A DNA stretch of 64,000 nt from DASSBG01 sp035699085 (GCA_035699085.1 DASSBG010000028.1:192618-256617), one strand, 5' to 3'. Positions 1 through 11,366 are shown, counted from the first letter of the stretch. Notes: generated by a model from the sequence alone, not told the origin. Made by a program: numbers and translations.

Positions 1-120
1 GGCCTTGCGGCCTAACCCGACCTACGGCAAGCGCAGGAGCCGCATGACAACAAAGACCGATCATTTGTCGTAGGTCGGGTTAGCGCCACAGGCGCGGAAC
101 CCGACGTGGCCGCACCGTCG
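1..120. repeat. Inverted pair of GTAGGTCGGGTTAG repeats
   Basis: The motif GTAGGTCGGGTTAG occurs on the minus strand at about 9-26 and on the plus strand at 69-84. The second copy continues into a matching AACCCGAC at about 107-114, so it can fold back on itself. This type of short repeat is common in intergenic DNA of proteobacteria. I see no gene between position 1 and the antitoxin at 264; the ORFs here are out-of-frame readings of repeat DNA. Confidence 0.6.
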
Positions 121-220
121 GCCCCGCAGCCCTGTCGACGTGGGCGGAGGCCTTGATCCGGCCTGGACCACGCATGGGCATCGCAGCGGGCCCAGCCGGG
201 AAGAACTTGCCGGCTGCTTG

Positions 221-255
221 CTTGGTGGTAAGATTCTTACATCCGCCAAGTAAGA
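221..255 (+). promoter_or_regulatory. Putative antitoxin operator/promoter
   Basis: Just upstream of the AbrB-type antitoxin lies the palindrome GTAAGATTCTTAC (228-240). It is flanked by CTTGG (221-225) and CCAAG (246-250), which are also inverted. A third GTAAGA half-site sits at 250-255, next to the start codon at 264. AbrB-type antitoxins usually bind palindromes in their own promoter, so autoregulation is the natural reading. The function is inferred. Confidence 0.5.
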
Positions 256-263
256 GTGGCCGT

Positions 264-503
264 ATGAAAATCACCAGCAAGGGCCAGGTCACCATCCCGC
301 AGGCCGTGCGCGAGCGTGCCGGCCTGCATCCGCACAGCGAAGTCGAATTCGAGGTCAAGGCCAACGGTGAGGTCATTATCCGGCCCGTCGCCCACGCGAC
401 CTCGCCGATTCGCGCGGCCTTCGAACAGGTGCGCGGCAGTGCCACCGCGCGCGCGTTCAAGGACATGGACACCGATCAGTTCATGCGCTTCCTGCGTGGC
501 TAG
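264..503 (+). CDS. AbrB/SpoVT-type antitoxin (VapB-like)
   Basis: A 79-residue protein whose first 45 residues form a SpoVT-AbrB swapped-hairpin DNA-binding domain (start MKITSKGQVTIPQAVRER). The C-terminal tail is presumably the part that wraps the toxin. I chose the ATG at 264 because the AbrB domain begins there; a longer reading from 153 only adds low-complexity residues. The PIN toxin gene overlaps its 3' end, which is the usual layout of a vapBC-type module. It likely neutralises the PIN ribonuclease and represses its own promoter through the palindrome at 228-240. Confidence 0.8.
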   Translation: MKITSKGQVTIPQAVRERAGLHPHSEVEFEVKANGEVIIRPVAHATSPIRAAFEQVRGSATARAFKDMDTDQFMRFLRG

Positions 504-972
504 GCAGCGCCGCCAGACTAAAGCGGTCACCGAGCGCCGCGCGGCCTATGGGAGCGCTACGCCAACACTGGTCGACAGCAACGTGTTGATCGACGTGCTG
601 GCCGACGATCCGCATTGGGCGGAGTGGTCGCTGGCGCACCTGGACCAGTTGGGCCGCGAAGCCCCGCTGGCCATCAACCCGCTGATATTGGCGGAGCTGA
701 GTCCGCGTTTCGAGCGCGCGGCGGAACTGGAAAAGGCGCTCGCCGGCTTGCCGCTGAAGCGTGAGCCCTTGCCATGGGATGCCGCATTTCTGGCCGGCCA
801 GGCGTTCAAGCTGTACCGCGCGACCCGCGGCAGCACTGCCGGACGCGCGCGTTCGCCGCTGCCCGACTTCTACATCGGCGCGCACGCCATGGTTCGCGGC
901 ATGCGCCTGCTGACCCGCGATGCGCGGCGTTATCAGCGCTACTTCCCGAAACTTGACATCATCTCGCCCTGA
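496..972 (+). CDS. PIN-domain ribonuclease toxin (VapC-like)
   Basis: A PIN-domain protein, the toxin partner of the preceding antitoxin. The acidic residues of the PIN active site are visible: LVDSN near the N-terminus, the E of LAELSPRF, and two aspartates in SPLPDFYIGAH and LTRDARR. VapC toxins cleave tRNA or rRNA. The start is uncertain. The GTG at 496 overlaps the antitoxin stop by 8 nt and gives 158 aa, but the PIN fold proper starts about 24 residues later, so a CTG near 568 is possible. The catalytic set looks complete, so the toxin is probably functional. Confidence 0.75.
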   Translation: MARQRRQTKAVTERRAAYGSATPTLVDSNVLIDVLADDPHWAEWSLAHLDQLGREAPLAINPLILAELSPRFERAAELEKALAGLPLKREPLPWDAAFLAGQAFKLYRATRGSTAGRARSPLPDFYIGAHAMVRGMRLLTRDARRYQRYFPKLDIISP

Positions 973-997
973 CGCGGTGCGCCAAGGACCCTGACCC

Positions 998-1947
<950 letters not shown>

Positions 1948-1951
<4 letters not shown>

Positions 1952-2715
1952 GCCTCAACCTTTCGGCCATCCGCGCCATCTACGGTTTCGAGATGGCGCG
2001 CACGCGGCGCACGCTGATGCAGTCCATCGCCTCGCCGGTGATTTCCACCTCGCTGTACTTCGTGGTGTTCGGCTCGGCCATCGGCTCGCGCATCACCGAG
2101 GTGCAGGGCGTGAGCTACGGCGCCTTCATCATTCCGGGCCTGATCATGCTGACGCTGCTGACGCTGAGCGTCTCCAACGCCTCCTTCGGCATCTACTTTC
2201 CGAAATTCGTCGGCACCATCTACGAGCTGCACTCGGCGCCGATGTCCTACATCGAGATCGTGGTGAGCTTTGTCGGCGCCGCGGCGACCAAGTCGGTGAT
2301 CGTGGGGCTGATCATCCTCGGCACGGCGCGAATTTTCGTCGACTACGAGATCGTGCATCCGCTGTGGATGGTCGGCTTCCTGCTGCTGACCTCAATCACT
2401 TTCAGCCTGTTCGGTTTCATCATCGGCATCTGGGCGGACAACTTCGAGAAGCTCCAGGTGGTGCCGCTGCTGGTGATCACGCCGCTGACCTTCCTCGGCG
2501 GCAGCTTCTACTCCATCCACATGCTGCCGCCGCTGTGGCAGAAGATCACCTTGGCGAACCCCGTGGTGTACCTGATCAGCGGCTTCCGCTGGAGCTTCTA
2601 CGGCATCGCCGACGTCAGCGTCGGCATCAGCCTCGGCGCGACCCTGGGCTTCCTGGTGCTCTGCCTCGTCGCCATCGCCTGGATCTTCAGGACCGGCTAC
2701 AAGCTCAAGAGCTGA
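1948..2715 (+). CDS. ABC-2 type transporter permease
   Basis: A 255-residue inner-membrane permease of the ABC-2 family (YadH/NodJ-like) with about six hydrophobic segments. The family motif is visible in the second half (VVPLLVITPLTFLGGSFYS then NPVVYLISGFRWSFYG). It starts at the ATG overlapping the ATPase stop. It should form a homodimeric channel driven by the upstream ATPase, exporting an unknown substrate. The gene pair is enclosed by two toxin-antitoxin modules, AbrB/PIN upstream and RHH/RelE downstream. Confidence 0.9.
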
Positions 2716-2718
2716 CGC

Positions 2719-2748
2719 TTTGACACCATGACGTCAAAACGTTACGGC
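2719..2748 (+). promoter_or_regulatory. Putative promoter/operator of the RHH-RelE module
   Basis: TTTGAC (2719-2724) and GTCAAA (2733-2738) form an inverted repeat. The left arm contains a perfect -35 hexamer, TTGACA (2720-2725), and a weak -10 (TACGGC, 2743-2748) follows at 17 bp. An operator overlapping the -35 fits autorepression by the RHH antitoxin encoded at 2775. The inference rests on position and symmetry only. Confidence 0.4.
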
Positions 2749-2774
2749 GTGCTTCCCAGAGGGAGCCACCCATC

Positions 2775-3008
2775 ATGAACAAGCCTGCGACGCGGTCCAC
2801 GATCTACTTTGACCCGGATATCCATCGAGCCCTGCGCCTCAAGGCGGCTTCCACCCACCGCTCGGTATCCGACATCGTAAACGAGACACTGCGCGACGGA
2901 TTGCGTGCAGACAACGAAGACTTGGAGGCCTTCGAGCAGCGCGTCGCGGAACCGGTGATCACCTACGAAGCGCTGCTCAAGGACCTGAAAGCGCATGGGA
3001 AGCTATGA
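2775..3008 (+). CDS. Ribbon-helix-helix antitoxin
   Basis: A 77-residue protein. Residues 6-45 (RSTIYFDPDIHRALRLKAA onward) read as a ribbon-helix-helix DNA-binding domain, and the acidic tail (NEDLEAFEQRVAEP) probably embraces the toxin. A good ribosome-binding site (AGAGGGAG) sits about 10 nt upstream of the ATG. The gene overlaps the RelE/ParE-type toxin by 14 nt, the usual antitoxin-first order. It probably binds the inverted repeat at 2719-2738. Confidence 0.8.
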   Translation: MNKPATRSTIYFDPDIHRALRLKAASTHRSVSDIVNETLRDGLRADNEDLEAFEQRVAEPVITYEALLKDLKAHGKL

Positions 3009-3258
3009 GATCGTCTTCCGACGGTCGGTCAAGAGCGATTTGCGCCAGATTCCAAACCACGATGTCGCACGAATCCTGGAGCGCATCGCCGCACTGTCTG
3101 ACGATCCTCGCCCCCCGGGTAACGAAAAGCTCTCGGCCCAGGAACGCTACCGCCTGCGACAGGGCAACTATCGCATCCCGTACGAAATCGAGGAGCAGAA
3201 ACTGGTGATTGTGGTGGTGAAGATCGGCCACCGGCGAGAGGTGTACCGTCGCCGTTGA
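2995..3258 (+). CDS. RelE/ParE-family toxin
   Basis: An 87-residue basic protein with RelE/ParE superfamily features: the start YEIVFRRSVKSDLRQIP, the central GNEKLSAQERYRLRQGNYRIPYEI (the KL...YRLR.G.YRI.YEI signature), and the end VVVKIGHRREVYRRR. RelE members cleave mRNA at the ribosome, while ParE members poison gyrase; the KIGHRREVYR ending favours RelE. The start codon lies inside the antitoxin gene, implying coupled translation. Confidence 0.82.
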   Translation: MGSYEIVFRRSVKSDLRQIPNHDVARILERIAALSDDPRPPGNEKLSAQERYRLRQGNYRIPYEIEEQKLVIVVVKIGHRREVYRRR

Positions 3259-3300
3259 AGGCAGATTCCCGGATCGCGTTGCTCGCAAAGGATTGTGCCA

Positions 3301-4236
3301 TCAGCCGCCTGGGAAGTGCACCACCTGGCTGTAGTACAGCTCGCCGACGAAGCGTTTGGCGCCCTTGCCTTGTTCCAGGCGATCCCAGACCGCATCAAGC
3401 TTCGCGGTCGGCCGCATCGCCTGGATCTCGTCCAGCGTCTTGCCGTCGTTGATCAGCTTGCGCACGCTGTCGCGCATTGAGGCCAGCATGTCGCGGTAGC
3501 GCTTCAGCGTGGCCTTGTCGGCCACCGCGCCGTGCCCCGGGATCACGACGGTCTCGTCGTCCATCATTTCGAGGAGACGGTCGATGTCGTCGATGCTGCC
3601 ACCGACGCTGCCGCCTGCGTTGACGTCGATGTACGGGTACATGCCGTTGAAGAACAGATCGCCGGTGGCGATGACGTTGGCCTGCTCGAATACCACGACG
3701 GAATCGCCGTCGGTGTGTCCCGGGGGCAGATGCACCACGCGCACGGTCTCGCCGTCCAGGTGCAGCGTGAGCTGCCGTGCATATGTGATGTCGGGCAGGT
3801 CGCCGGCCGGGACCGGCAGCGGCCGCTTCTCGCCAAACGCGGGCCGCTGCACGCGCGTGAGCCCGTCACGCACCCGGTCGTGCGCGATCACCGTGGCGCC
3901 CGCCGCGCGCAAGGCGCCGTTCCCGTCGGTATGGTCGCTGTGATAGTGGGTGTCGATGACAAACTTCGGCGCGCTGGCACCGATCGACTTCAGCCTGGCG
4001 AGGATCGCCGGCACGAACGGCTTGAAGGAAGCGTCCACCAGCAACGTCCCGTCCTTGCCGAGCAAGGCCACCTGGTTGCCGCCGGCGGCGTGCAGGTACC
4101 AGACGTGCGGCGCCACCTGCTTCGCCGTCACCGTCGGCTGTTCCGAGTGCGCGGCAGGCGCCGCGCTGGCCGGGCCGCAGAGAACGCCGGCGGCCACCGC
4201 CAGCACCATGAAGCCAATCATCCGTCGCATGCGCAT
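3301..4236 (-). CDS. Secreted metallo-beta-lactamase-fold hydrolase
   Basis: A 311-residue MBL-fold protein with a Sec signal peptide (MRMRRMIGFMVLAVAAGVL, cleavage near residue 26). The metal-binding motif HYHSDHTDG (H97, H99, D101, H102) is followed by PPGHTDGDS, GDLFFNG and PGHGAV, the remaining ligand positions. The substrate is unknown; periplasmic MBL proteins of this kind are often labelled quinoprotein-relay or SoxH-like hydrolases. I chose the ATG at 4236 because GGAG precedes it at good spacing and the signal peptide starts there. It lies downstream of the FTR1 gene on the same strand, about 110 nt away, so it may belong to that operon. Confidence 0.8.
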   Translation of the reverse strand: MRMRRMIGFMVLAVAAGVLCGPASAAPAAHSEQPTVTAKQVAPHVWYLHAAGGNQVALLGKDGTLLVDASFKPFVPAILARLKSIGASAPKFVIDTHYHSDHTDGNGALRAAGATVIAHDRVRDGLTRVQRPAFGEKRPLPVPAGDLPDITYARQLTLHLDGETVRVVHLPPGHTDGDSVVVFEQANVIATGDLFFNGMYPYIDVNAGGSVGGSIDDIDRLLEMMDDETVVIPGHGAVADKATLKRYRDMLASMRDSVRKLINDGKTLDEIQAMRPTAKLDAVWDRLEQGKGAKRFVGELYYSQVVHFPGG

Positions 4237-4345
4237 CTCGGGTGCTCCGGTCACGGTCGCGTCGCCGCGGAGGCTCATGTTCGGCCCGGAGCCGGCAGGC
4301 GGCAAGTGCCGGGGCTGCACGCAAGGCGCCGGTGCCGGCCCGCCC

Positions 4346-5194
4346 TCAGCCTGCCATCTCGGCGCCGGCGGTGACGGCCGCCGCGCGTGGCCGGGAGGCC
4401 TTGCCGCCGCCAAACAGCCGCATGCCCACAACCAGCAGTGCGACGACGGTGGCGTAGAAGGCGAGCTGGATGCCCGAGGGCTGGGCGTCGTAACCAATCA
4501 GGATGTGCAGGATCTTGCCCAGCAGCGAGCCGTCGCTCAGCAGCCAGGAGCTGTCCCAGATCTGGCTGCCCCACTGAGGCAGGATATTGGCCTGCACCAG
4601 ATAGCGCGCGCCGCTCGAAGCGAGGCCGGCCGCCAGCAACACCAACATCCAGTTGGTGGCGGTGAAGAAATGGCGAATCGGGATGCGCAACAGGCCGAAA
4701 TAAAGCGCGAAACCAACCGCAGTGCCGCCCGCGATGCCGAGGGCAAGGCCGCTGACCAGGCCGTCGGCGCCACCGGCCAGCATGCCGGTGAGAAACAGCA
4801 CGATCTCGGAACCCTCGCGCAGCACCGCCAGCGCGACCACCGCCAACAGCATGGTCAGCGAACTGGCGCCGGTCTGAACGGCGCCGCCGACGCTCTTCAT
4901 GTGCTGCGCCATTTCGCGGCCGTGGCTCGACATCCAGATGACGTGCCAGCCGATCATCAGCACCGCCGCGAACAACACCGCGGCGTTGAAAAGCTCTTGG
5001 CCGACGCCGCTGACAGCCCCTGCGATGGCACCGGCGAAGGCCGCGACAACGATGGCCCCGAGCACGCCCAGGCCCACGCCACCGCCGATGAACCAGGCAC
5101 GGCGGGCGACGCCGCGGGTGGCGGCGGCGACGATGGTGACGATCAGCGCGGCCTCCAGGACCTCGCGAAACACCAGCAGTGCGATGCCCCACAT
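4346..5194 (-). CDS. FTR1-family high-affinity iron permease
   Basis: A 282-residue polytopic membrane protein of the FTR1/EfeU family. The two iron-binding REXXE motifs are present: REVLE (10-14, in place of the commoner REGLE) and REGSE (126-130). About seven transmembrane stretches follow the expected spacing. FTR1 permeases move ferric iron across the inner membrane together with a periplasmic partner. That partner is probably the cupredoxin encoded immediately upstream, whose stop is 5 nt away. A Fur-box-like site precedes the cupredoxin gene, consistent with iron repression. Confidence 0.87.
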   Translation of the reverse strand: MWGIALLVFREVLEAALIVTIVAAATRGVARRAWFIGGGVGLGVLGAIVVAAFAGAIAGAVSGVGQELFNAAVLFAAVLMIGWHVIWMSSHGREMAQHMKSVGGAVQTGASSLTMLLAVVALAVLREGSEIVLFLTGMLAGGADGLVSGLALGIAGGTAVGFALYFGLLRIPIRHFFTATNWMLVLLAAGLASSGARYLVQANILPQWGSQIWDSSWLLSDGSLLGKILHILIGYDAQPSGIQLAFYATVVALLVVGMRLFGGGKASRPRAAAVTAGAEMAG

Positions 5195-5199
5195 GACGA

Positions 5200-5526
5200 C
5201 TACTCCGCGACCAGGGTGCCTTGGGCGGTGTCCTGGTGGAAATCGCCGAAGAATGTGTAGGTGCCGGCGTCCAGCGGGCCGACGTAGATGGTGATGCTGC
5301 TGTTGGGCATGACGATCTTTTCGCGGTTGAAGTCGTTGCTCTCGAACTCCTCCGGCGTCGAATCCTTGTTCACCACCTTGAGCTTGATCTTCGTGTCGGC
5401 CGGCACCTTCAGCTCGGTTGGCTGGTAGCGGTGCTGCTGGATGGTGAGCACGTATTCGGGCACCTCGGCAGCCGCGGCCGCCAGCGGCATGCACAGGGCG
5501 AGGGAAAGCAGGACGGCGAGTTTCAT
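5200..5526 (-). CDS. Periplasmic cupredoxin-domain protein (iron uptake)
   Basis: A 108-residue protein with a Sec signal peptide (MKLAVLLSLALCMPLAAAAA) followed by a single cupredoxin fold. The C-terminal segment GTYTFFGDFHQDTAQG holds the likely His metal ligand. Small cupredoxins encoded directly before FTR1 genes act as the periplasmic iron-oxidising or iron-donating component (compare FtrB and the EfeO N-terminal domain). The start at 5526 is supported by GGAG about 8 nt upstream. It forms a two-gene operon with the FTR1 permease. Confidence 0.82.
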   Translation of the reverse strand: MKLAVLLSLALCMPLAAAAAEVPEYVLTIQQHRYQPTELKVPADTKIKLKVVNKDSTPEEFESNDFNREKIVMPNSSITIYVGPLDAGTYTFFGDFHQDTAQGTLVAE

Positions 5527-5554
5527 CAGACGCTCCGCAAAAACTGGATATAAA

Positions 5555-5569
5555 CAATAATGGTTCGCA
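5555..5569 (-). promoter_or_regulatory. Candidate Fur box upstream of cupredoxin-FTR1
   Basis: Read on the minus strand the site is TGCGAACCATTATTG. It matches 9 of the 14 specified positions of the 7-1-7 Fur consensus TGATAATnATTATCA. It lies 29 nt upstream of the cupredoxin start, in an AT-richer island (5541-5565) within otherwise very GC-rich DNA. Iron-responsive repression of an iron-uptake operon is expected, but binding is not shown. Confidence 0.4.
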
Positions 5570-5791
5570 TTCACAGGCGCAAGTCGTGGTGCCGCGGCAT
5601 TCAGCCCACAGTGTCCGTCGGCCCCGCCGCAGATGCCGTCCCGGCCGCCATGGGGTACGCGCCTGCGGCCGTGACGCGGGCGGCGGTTCGGGCTACGCCG
5701 CGCCCGGGACGCCAACCCCGCCCTGCGACACGCCTGCATCCGGCGGCTGCGGCGGGCGCGTCTTGCACCGCCGCGCCGCACGAGCCAGCGG

Positions 5792-6373
5792 TCAATGGCT
5801 GGTGCTTGCCGGCGGCTCGTAACGCAGGTTGTCGAGCAGCGGGGTGCTGGGCCGCTGGATGTGCAGGAAGCCGGAGCCCGCGACCTGGTGGCAGGCGCTG
5901 CAGGCGGCCGACAAGCGATCAAAGGCGGCGGCGAACTTGGCCGGGTCCTTGCTCGCCAGCGCCTTCTGCACGCCCTTCACCGCCGGGTTCATTATCGAGG
6001 GCATCACCTCCGACAGCCTCTGCGGCTGCAACTCCGCCGCGTCGCCGTTGGTCTCCTCGATGCCGCGCAGCGCCTCGCCCAGTTCGCCGACCATGAAATA
6101 GGCAAGGTTCCAGTTCTTCGCCTGACCCGCCCACCACAGGCGATCATGGCGAATCTGCAGCTCCAGCATCTGCTGGCCCAGTTCCGGCGCCGGCACGCGC
6201 TTTTCCAATGCCGCGAGCTGCGCGCTGAGCTTCGCCACCTGCGCCTTCAGCTCGGCGTCCGTGGGTGTGGTGGCGGGCGATGCGGCCGGGGCGGCGCTGG
6301 CGAGCGCGACCCAGGAGGCGACCGAAGCCGCCAGCGTGGCCGCGGCGACGAATACGAGGATGCGCTGGGACAT
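5792..6373 (-). CDS. Periplasmic c-type cytochrome-like protein
   Basis: A 193-residue protein with a signal peptide (MSQRILVFVAAATLAASVA), an alanine/proline-rich linker and a short coiled coil (about 40-60). One heme c motif, CSACH, lies at 158-162. The middle segment around DRLWWAGQAKNWNLAYF resembles an uncharacterised cytochrome family often found near metal-handling genes. It lies upstream of the cupredoxin-FTR1 pair on the same strand, separated by 265 nt that include a candidate Fur box. A role as electron partner for iron oxidation or reduction is an inference from position. Confidence 0.7.
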   Translation of the reverse strand: MSQRILVFVAAATLAASVASWVALASAAPAASPATTPTDAELKAQVAKLSAQLAALEKRVPAPELGQQMLELQIRHDRLWWAGQAKNWNLAYFMVGELGEALRGIEETNGDAAELQPQRLSEVMPSIMNPAVKGVQKALASKDPAKFAAAFDRLSAACSACHQVAGSGFLHIQRPSTPLLDNLRYEPPASTSH

Positions 6374-6387
6374 GCCTTGACTCCAAT

Positions 6388-6402
6388 TGAGAATGTATCT
6401 TG
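6388..6402 (-). promoter_or_regulatory. Candidate Fur box upstream of the cytochrome gene
   Basis: On the minus strand the site reads CAAGATACATTCTCA, matching 8 of 14 positions of TGATAATnATTATCA, including the ATTCTCA half common in Fur boxes of this lineage. It ends 15 nt before the start codon at 6373. The match is weaker than the site at 5555, but two similar sites flanking the same gene group strengthen both. Confidence 0.3.
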
Positions 6403-6520
6403 TTCGCGCAGCATGCCGCCGCGCCGGCGCCAGCGCAAGCCGGCGCGCACCAAGCAGCCGATGGTGTGCGTGCAGCCCGGTTATCATCCACGGTCGGTTC
6501 CATTGCAGCGCGGGTTACCC

Positions 6521-7321
6521 ATGTCCGAACGCATTGCCAGCAGTCGTCGCGGCGCCGTCGCGACCCTCACGCTCGACCGCCCGCGCCAGCACAACGCGTT
6601 CGACGCCGCGCTGGTCGCCGACCTGACGGCCGAACTGGACCGCCTGGCACGCGACCCCGAGCTGCGCGCGCTGGTCCTGACCGGCAGCGGCGCGACGTTT
6701 TCCGCCGGCGCCGACCTGGACTGGATGCGCGGCATGGCCCGCGCCAGCGAAGCCGCCAACCGCGAGGATGCGCTGCGCCTCGCCACCCTGCTGCGTTCGC
6801 TCACCAGGTTTCCGCGGCCGACCATTGCCCGCGTCAATGGCTCGGCCTATGGCGGCGGCGTCGGCCTCATCGCCTGCTGCGACATTGCCATTGGCCTCGA
6901 CAGCGCCAAGTTCGCGCTCTCGGAGGTCAGGCTCGGCCTGGTGCCGGCCACGATAGCGCCCTACGTGATCGCCGCCATCGGCGCCCGCCAGGCGCGGCGC
7001 CTGTTCCTCAGCGCCGAGATCATCGACGGTGCCGAGGCCGCCCGCATCGGCCTGCTGCACCGCTGCGTCCAGACCGACGCACTGGACGACGCGGTCGACC
7101 GCCAGCTGCATTTCCTCGCCAAGGGCGGGCCGCTGGCGCAGGGCGAAGCCAAGCGCCTGGCGCTCCGTGGCGGCGGGCTGGCCGCGGCGGACGCCGAGGC
7201 GATCGACGCAGCAAACGCGGATCTCATCGCGCGCCTGCGCGTGTCGGCGGAAGGTCAGGAGGGCCTGACCGCCTTCCTCGACAAGCGCCGACCAGACTGG
7301 AGCGGGAGCGAAACGCCGTGA
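6521..7321 (+). CDS. liuC: Enoyl-CoA hydratase, probable methylglutaconyl-CoA hydratase
   Basis: A 266-residue crotonase-fold enzyme. The two oxyanion-hole segments are GATFSAGADLDWM (about 58-70) and NGSAYGGGVGL (about 107-117), and the acid of LSEVRLGLVPATIAPYV is in place. The neighbours (methylcrotonyl-CoA carboxylase alpha subunit and HMG-CoA lyase) make hydration of 3-methylglutaconyl-CoA in leucine breakdown the likely reaction, as for LiuC/AtuC. The ATG at 6521 is the natural domain start. The gene heads a fully overlapped five-gene operon; isovaleryl-CoA dehydrogenase and the carboxyltransferase subunit are not upstream. Confidence 0.85.
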   Translation: MSERIASSRRGAVATLTLDRPRQHNAFDAALVADLTAELDRLARDPELRALVLTGSGATFSAGADLDWMRGMARASEAANREDALRLATLLRSLTRFPRPTIARVNGSAYGGGVGLIACCDIAIGLDSAKFALSEVRLGLVPATIAPYVIAAIGARQARRLFLSAEIIDGAEAARIGLLHRCVQTDALDDAVDRQLHFLAKGGPLAQGEAKRLALRGGGLAAADAEAIDAANADLIARLRVSAEGQEGLTAFLDKRRPDWSGSETP

Positions 7322-7851
7322 GCGCGGCCAGACCGCCGGTCCTCAACGTTGATGACGCACCGTTCACGGAGCTGGCCGAGCTCTCGCGCATGCGTGGTTC
7401 GAGCCTTCCCGACGCACGCTACGGTGGCCGCATCGCGCCTCTGGGCCTCCTGCTTGGCGCGCGCAAACTCGGCTACAACCTCACGGTGATCGCGCCCGGC
7501 AAGCGCGCCTTTCCCTTCCACAACCACCGCGTCAACGAGGAGATGTTCCTGGTGCTGGAAGGCCGCGGGCATGTACGCATTGGCGAGCGGCGGCTTCCGA
7601 TCCGTCCCGGCGATTTCATCGCCTGCCCTGCCGGCGGCGGCGAGACGGCGCACCAGCTGGTCAACGACAGCGACGCGGAGCTGAAGGTGCTGGCGGTCAG
7701 CGGTAACCAGACGCCGGAAATCTGCGAGTATCCGGACTCGGGCAAGTTCAGCGTGCTGGCCGAATTCGACAATGACGCCGGCGGCCGGCCGCATGTCTTC
7801 GCCCACATCGGCCGCACGCATGAGTCGCACGACTACTGGGAGGACGAATGA
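7318..7851 (+). CDS. Cupin-domain protein (first of tandem pair)
   Basis: A 177-residue single-domain cupin starting at a GTG that overlaps the hydratase stop (GTGA). The cupin motif 1 region is PFHNHRVNEEMFLVLEGRG, and motif 2 includes GGGETAHQLVN. The ligands H, H, E and H for a metal are present. It is a clear paralogue of the next gene: both carry GARKLGYNLTV, the PGKR segment, CEYPDSGKF and an HDYWE near the C-terminus. The function is unknown. Its place inside a leucine catabolic operon suggests a role with a CoA intermediate or a side product. Confidence 0.75.
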   Translation: MSAARPPVLNVDDAPFTELAELSRMRGSSLPDARYGGRIAPLGLLLGARKLGYNLTVIAPGKRAFPFHNHRVNEEMFLVLEGRGHVRIGERRLPIRPGDFIACPAGGGETAHQLVNDSDAELKVLAVSGNQTPEICEYPDSGKFSVLAEFDNDAGGRPHVFAHIGRTHESHDYWEDE

Positions 7852-8368
7852 GCCAGCCCACGCCCATCCTCAACCTCGACGCGCCTGAAATCCGCACGCC
7901 CGAGCAGGCCGAGCAGCCCGGCCTGCCCTCGAGTGACGAGTACGACGTGCGTTGGGCCGACATCGGAAGCCGCATCGGCGCACGCAAGCTGGGCTACAAC
8001 CTCACCGTGGTGGCGCCAGGCAAGCGCAGCTGTCCCTTTCACAGCCACCACAACGACGAGGAGATGTTCTTCATTCTTGAGGGTCATGGCGAGCTGCGCT
8101 ACGGCGACGCGCGCTGCCCGCTGAGGCCCGGCGACGTCGTCGCCTGCCCGCCCGGCGGCCCGGAAACGGCCCACCAGATCATCAACACCGGCAGCATCGA
8201 GATGCGCTACCTGGCGCTGAGCACGATGGCGGCGGTGGAACTCTGCGAGTACCCGGACTCCGGCAAGTTCGGTGCCTTTGCGGGCGGCACGCCCGAAACC
8301 GCCGGGGGCGCGCGCTTCCGCCACATCGGCAAACCGGCCGACCAACACGACTACTGGGAAGGCGAATA

Positions 8369-8369
<1 letters not shown>
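7848..8369 (+). CDS. Cupin-domain protein (second of tandem pair)
   Basis: A 173-residue cupin overlapping the previous gene by ATGA and the following carboxylase gene by one base. The motif-1 region is PFHSHHNDEEMFFILEGHG and motif 2 contains GGPETAHQIIN, so the metal ligands are conserved. It shares GARKLGYNLTVVAPGKR and the C-terminal CEYPDSGKF and HDYWEGE with its neighbour, implying tandem duplication followed by divergence. The function is unknown. Confidence 0.75.
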
Positions 8370-10365
<1,996 letters not shown>

Positions 10366-10369
<4 letters not shown>

Positions 10370-11295
10370 GCAGCACCGGCGCCGACCACGTGCGCATCGT
10401 CGAGGTCGGCGCGCGCGACGGCCTGCAGAACGAGAAGACGCCGCTGCCGACCCGAACCAAGGTGGCGCTGATCGACCGGCTGTCGGCAACCGGGTTGCAG
10501 ACCATCGAGGCGACCAGTTTCGTCAGCCCGAAATGGATTCCGCAGCTGGCCGACGCCGCCGAGGTCTTCACCGCCATCCGCAAGGCGCCGGGCGTCAGCT
10601 ACCCGGTGCTGGTGCCGAACATGCAGGGCTACGAGCGCGCGCGCGAAGTCGGTGCGACCGACATCGCCGTGTTCACGGCCGCCAGCGAAGCCTTCAACCG
10701 GCGCAACATCAACGCCAGCATCGACGAGTCGCTTGAGCGCTTTCGCCCGGTGATGGAACGGGCAAACAGCGACGGCGTGCGCGTGCGCGGCTACGTGTCG
10801 ACGGTGCTGGGCTGCCCCTACCAGGGCGAGGTGCCGGTGACCGACGTGGTGCGCGTGGCCGAGCGCCTGCACGCGCTGGGCTGCCACGAAGTCTCGCTCG
10901 GCGACACCATCGGCATCGGCACGCCGGTGAAGGCGCGCGCGATGCTGCATGCAGTGGCGGACGCGGTGCCGATGTCGGCGCTGGCGGTGCATTTCCACGA
11001 CACCTTCGGCCAGGCACTGGCAAACATCCTCGCCTGCCTGGAGGAAGGCGTGCGGGTGGTCGACAGCGCCGTCGGCGGCACCGGCGGTTGCCCCTACGCG
11101 CGTGGCGCCACCGGCAACGTCGCCAGCGAGGACGTTGTGTACATGCTCGACGGCATGGGCGTTCGCACCGGCGTTGACCTTTCGGCGCTGGTCGACACGG
11201 CGCTGTGGCTCTCGGCCCAGCTGGATCGTCCCACCTCGGGCAGCGTCAGCCGCGTGCGAGCTGCCGCGCATCCTCGGCGCCGGCGGCACCAGTGA
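10366..11295 (+). CDS. liuE: Hydroxymethylglutaryl-CoA lyase
   Basis: A 309-residue TIM-barrel lyase of the HMGL/DRE family. It carries the metal-binding VGARDGLQNE (D18), the AVHFHDTFGQ metal histidines and the catalytic cysteine loop GGTGGCPYARGATGN. It splits HMG-CoA into acetoacetate and acetyl-CoA, the last step of leucine degradation. It overlaps liuD by ATGA. The last dozen residues (RAAAHPRRRRHQ) are arginine-rich and unlike the usual tail, which may reflect a small 3'-end frameshift without functional effect. Confidence 0.92.
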
Positions 11296-11317
11296 ACGCG
11301 GCGGCCCGGTGCGGCGG

Positions 11318-11326
11318 TGCTATGAT
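11318..11326 (+). promoter_or_regulatory. Extended -10 promoter for the GGDEF-EAL gene
   Basis: TGCTATGAT is an extended -10 element (TGnTATGAT). Transcription would start near 11333, giving a leader of about 34 nt that contains GAGGGG before the ATG at 11367. An ATG at 11322 lies inside the -10 element itself, which argues against it being the translation start. Confidence 0.4.
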
Positions 11327-11366
11327 CGAGCCACCGTCGGTGAACCAGCGAGGGGTTCGAAGACGC

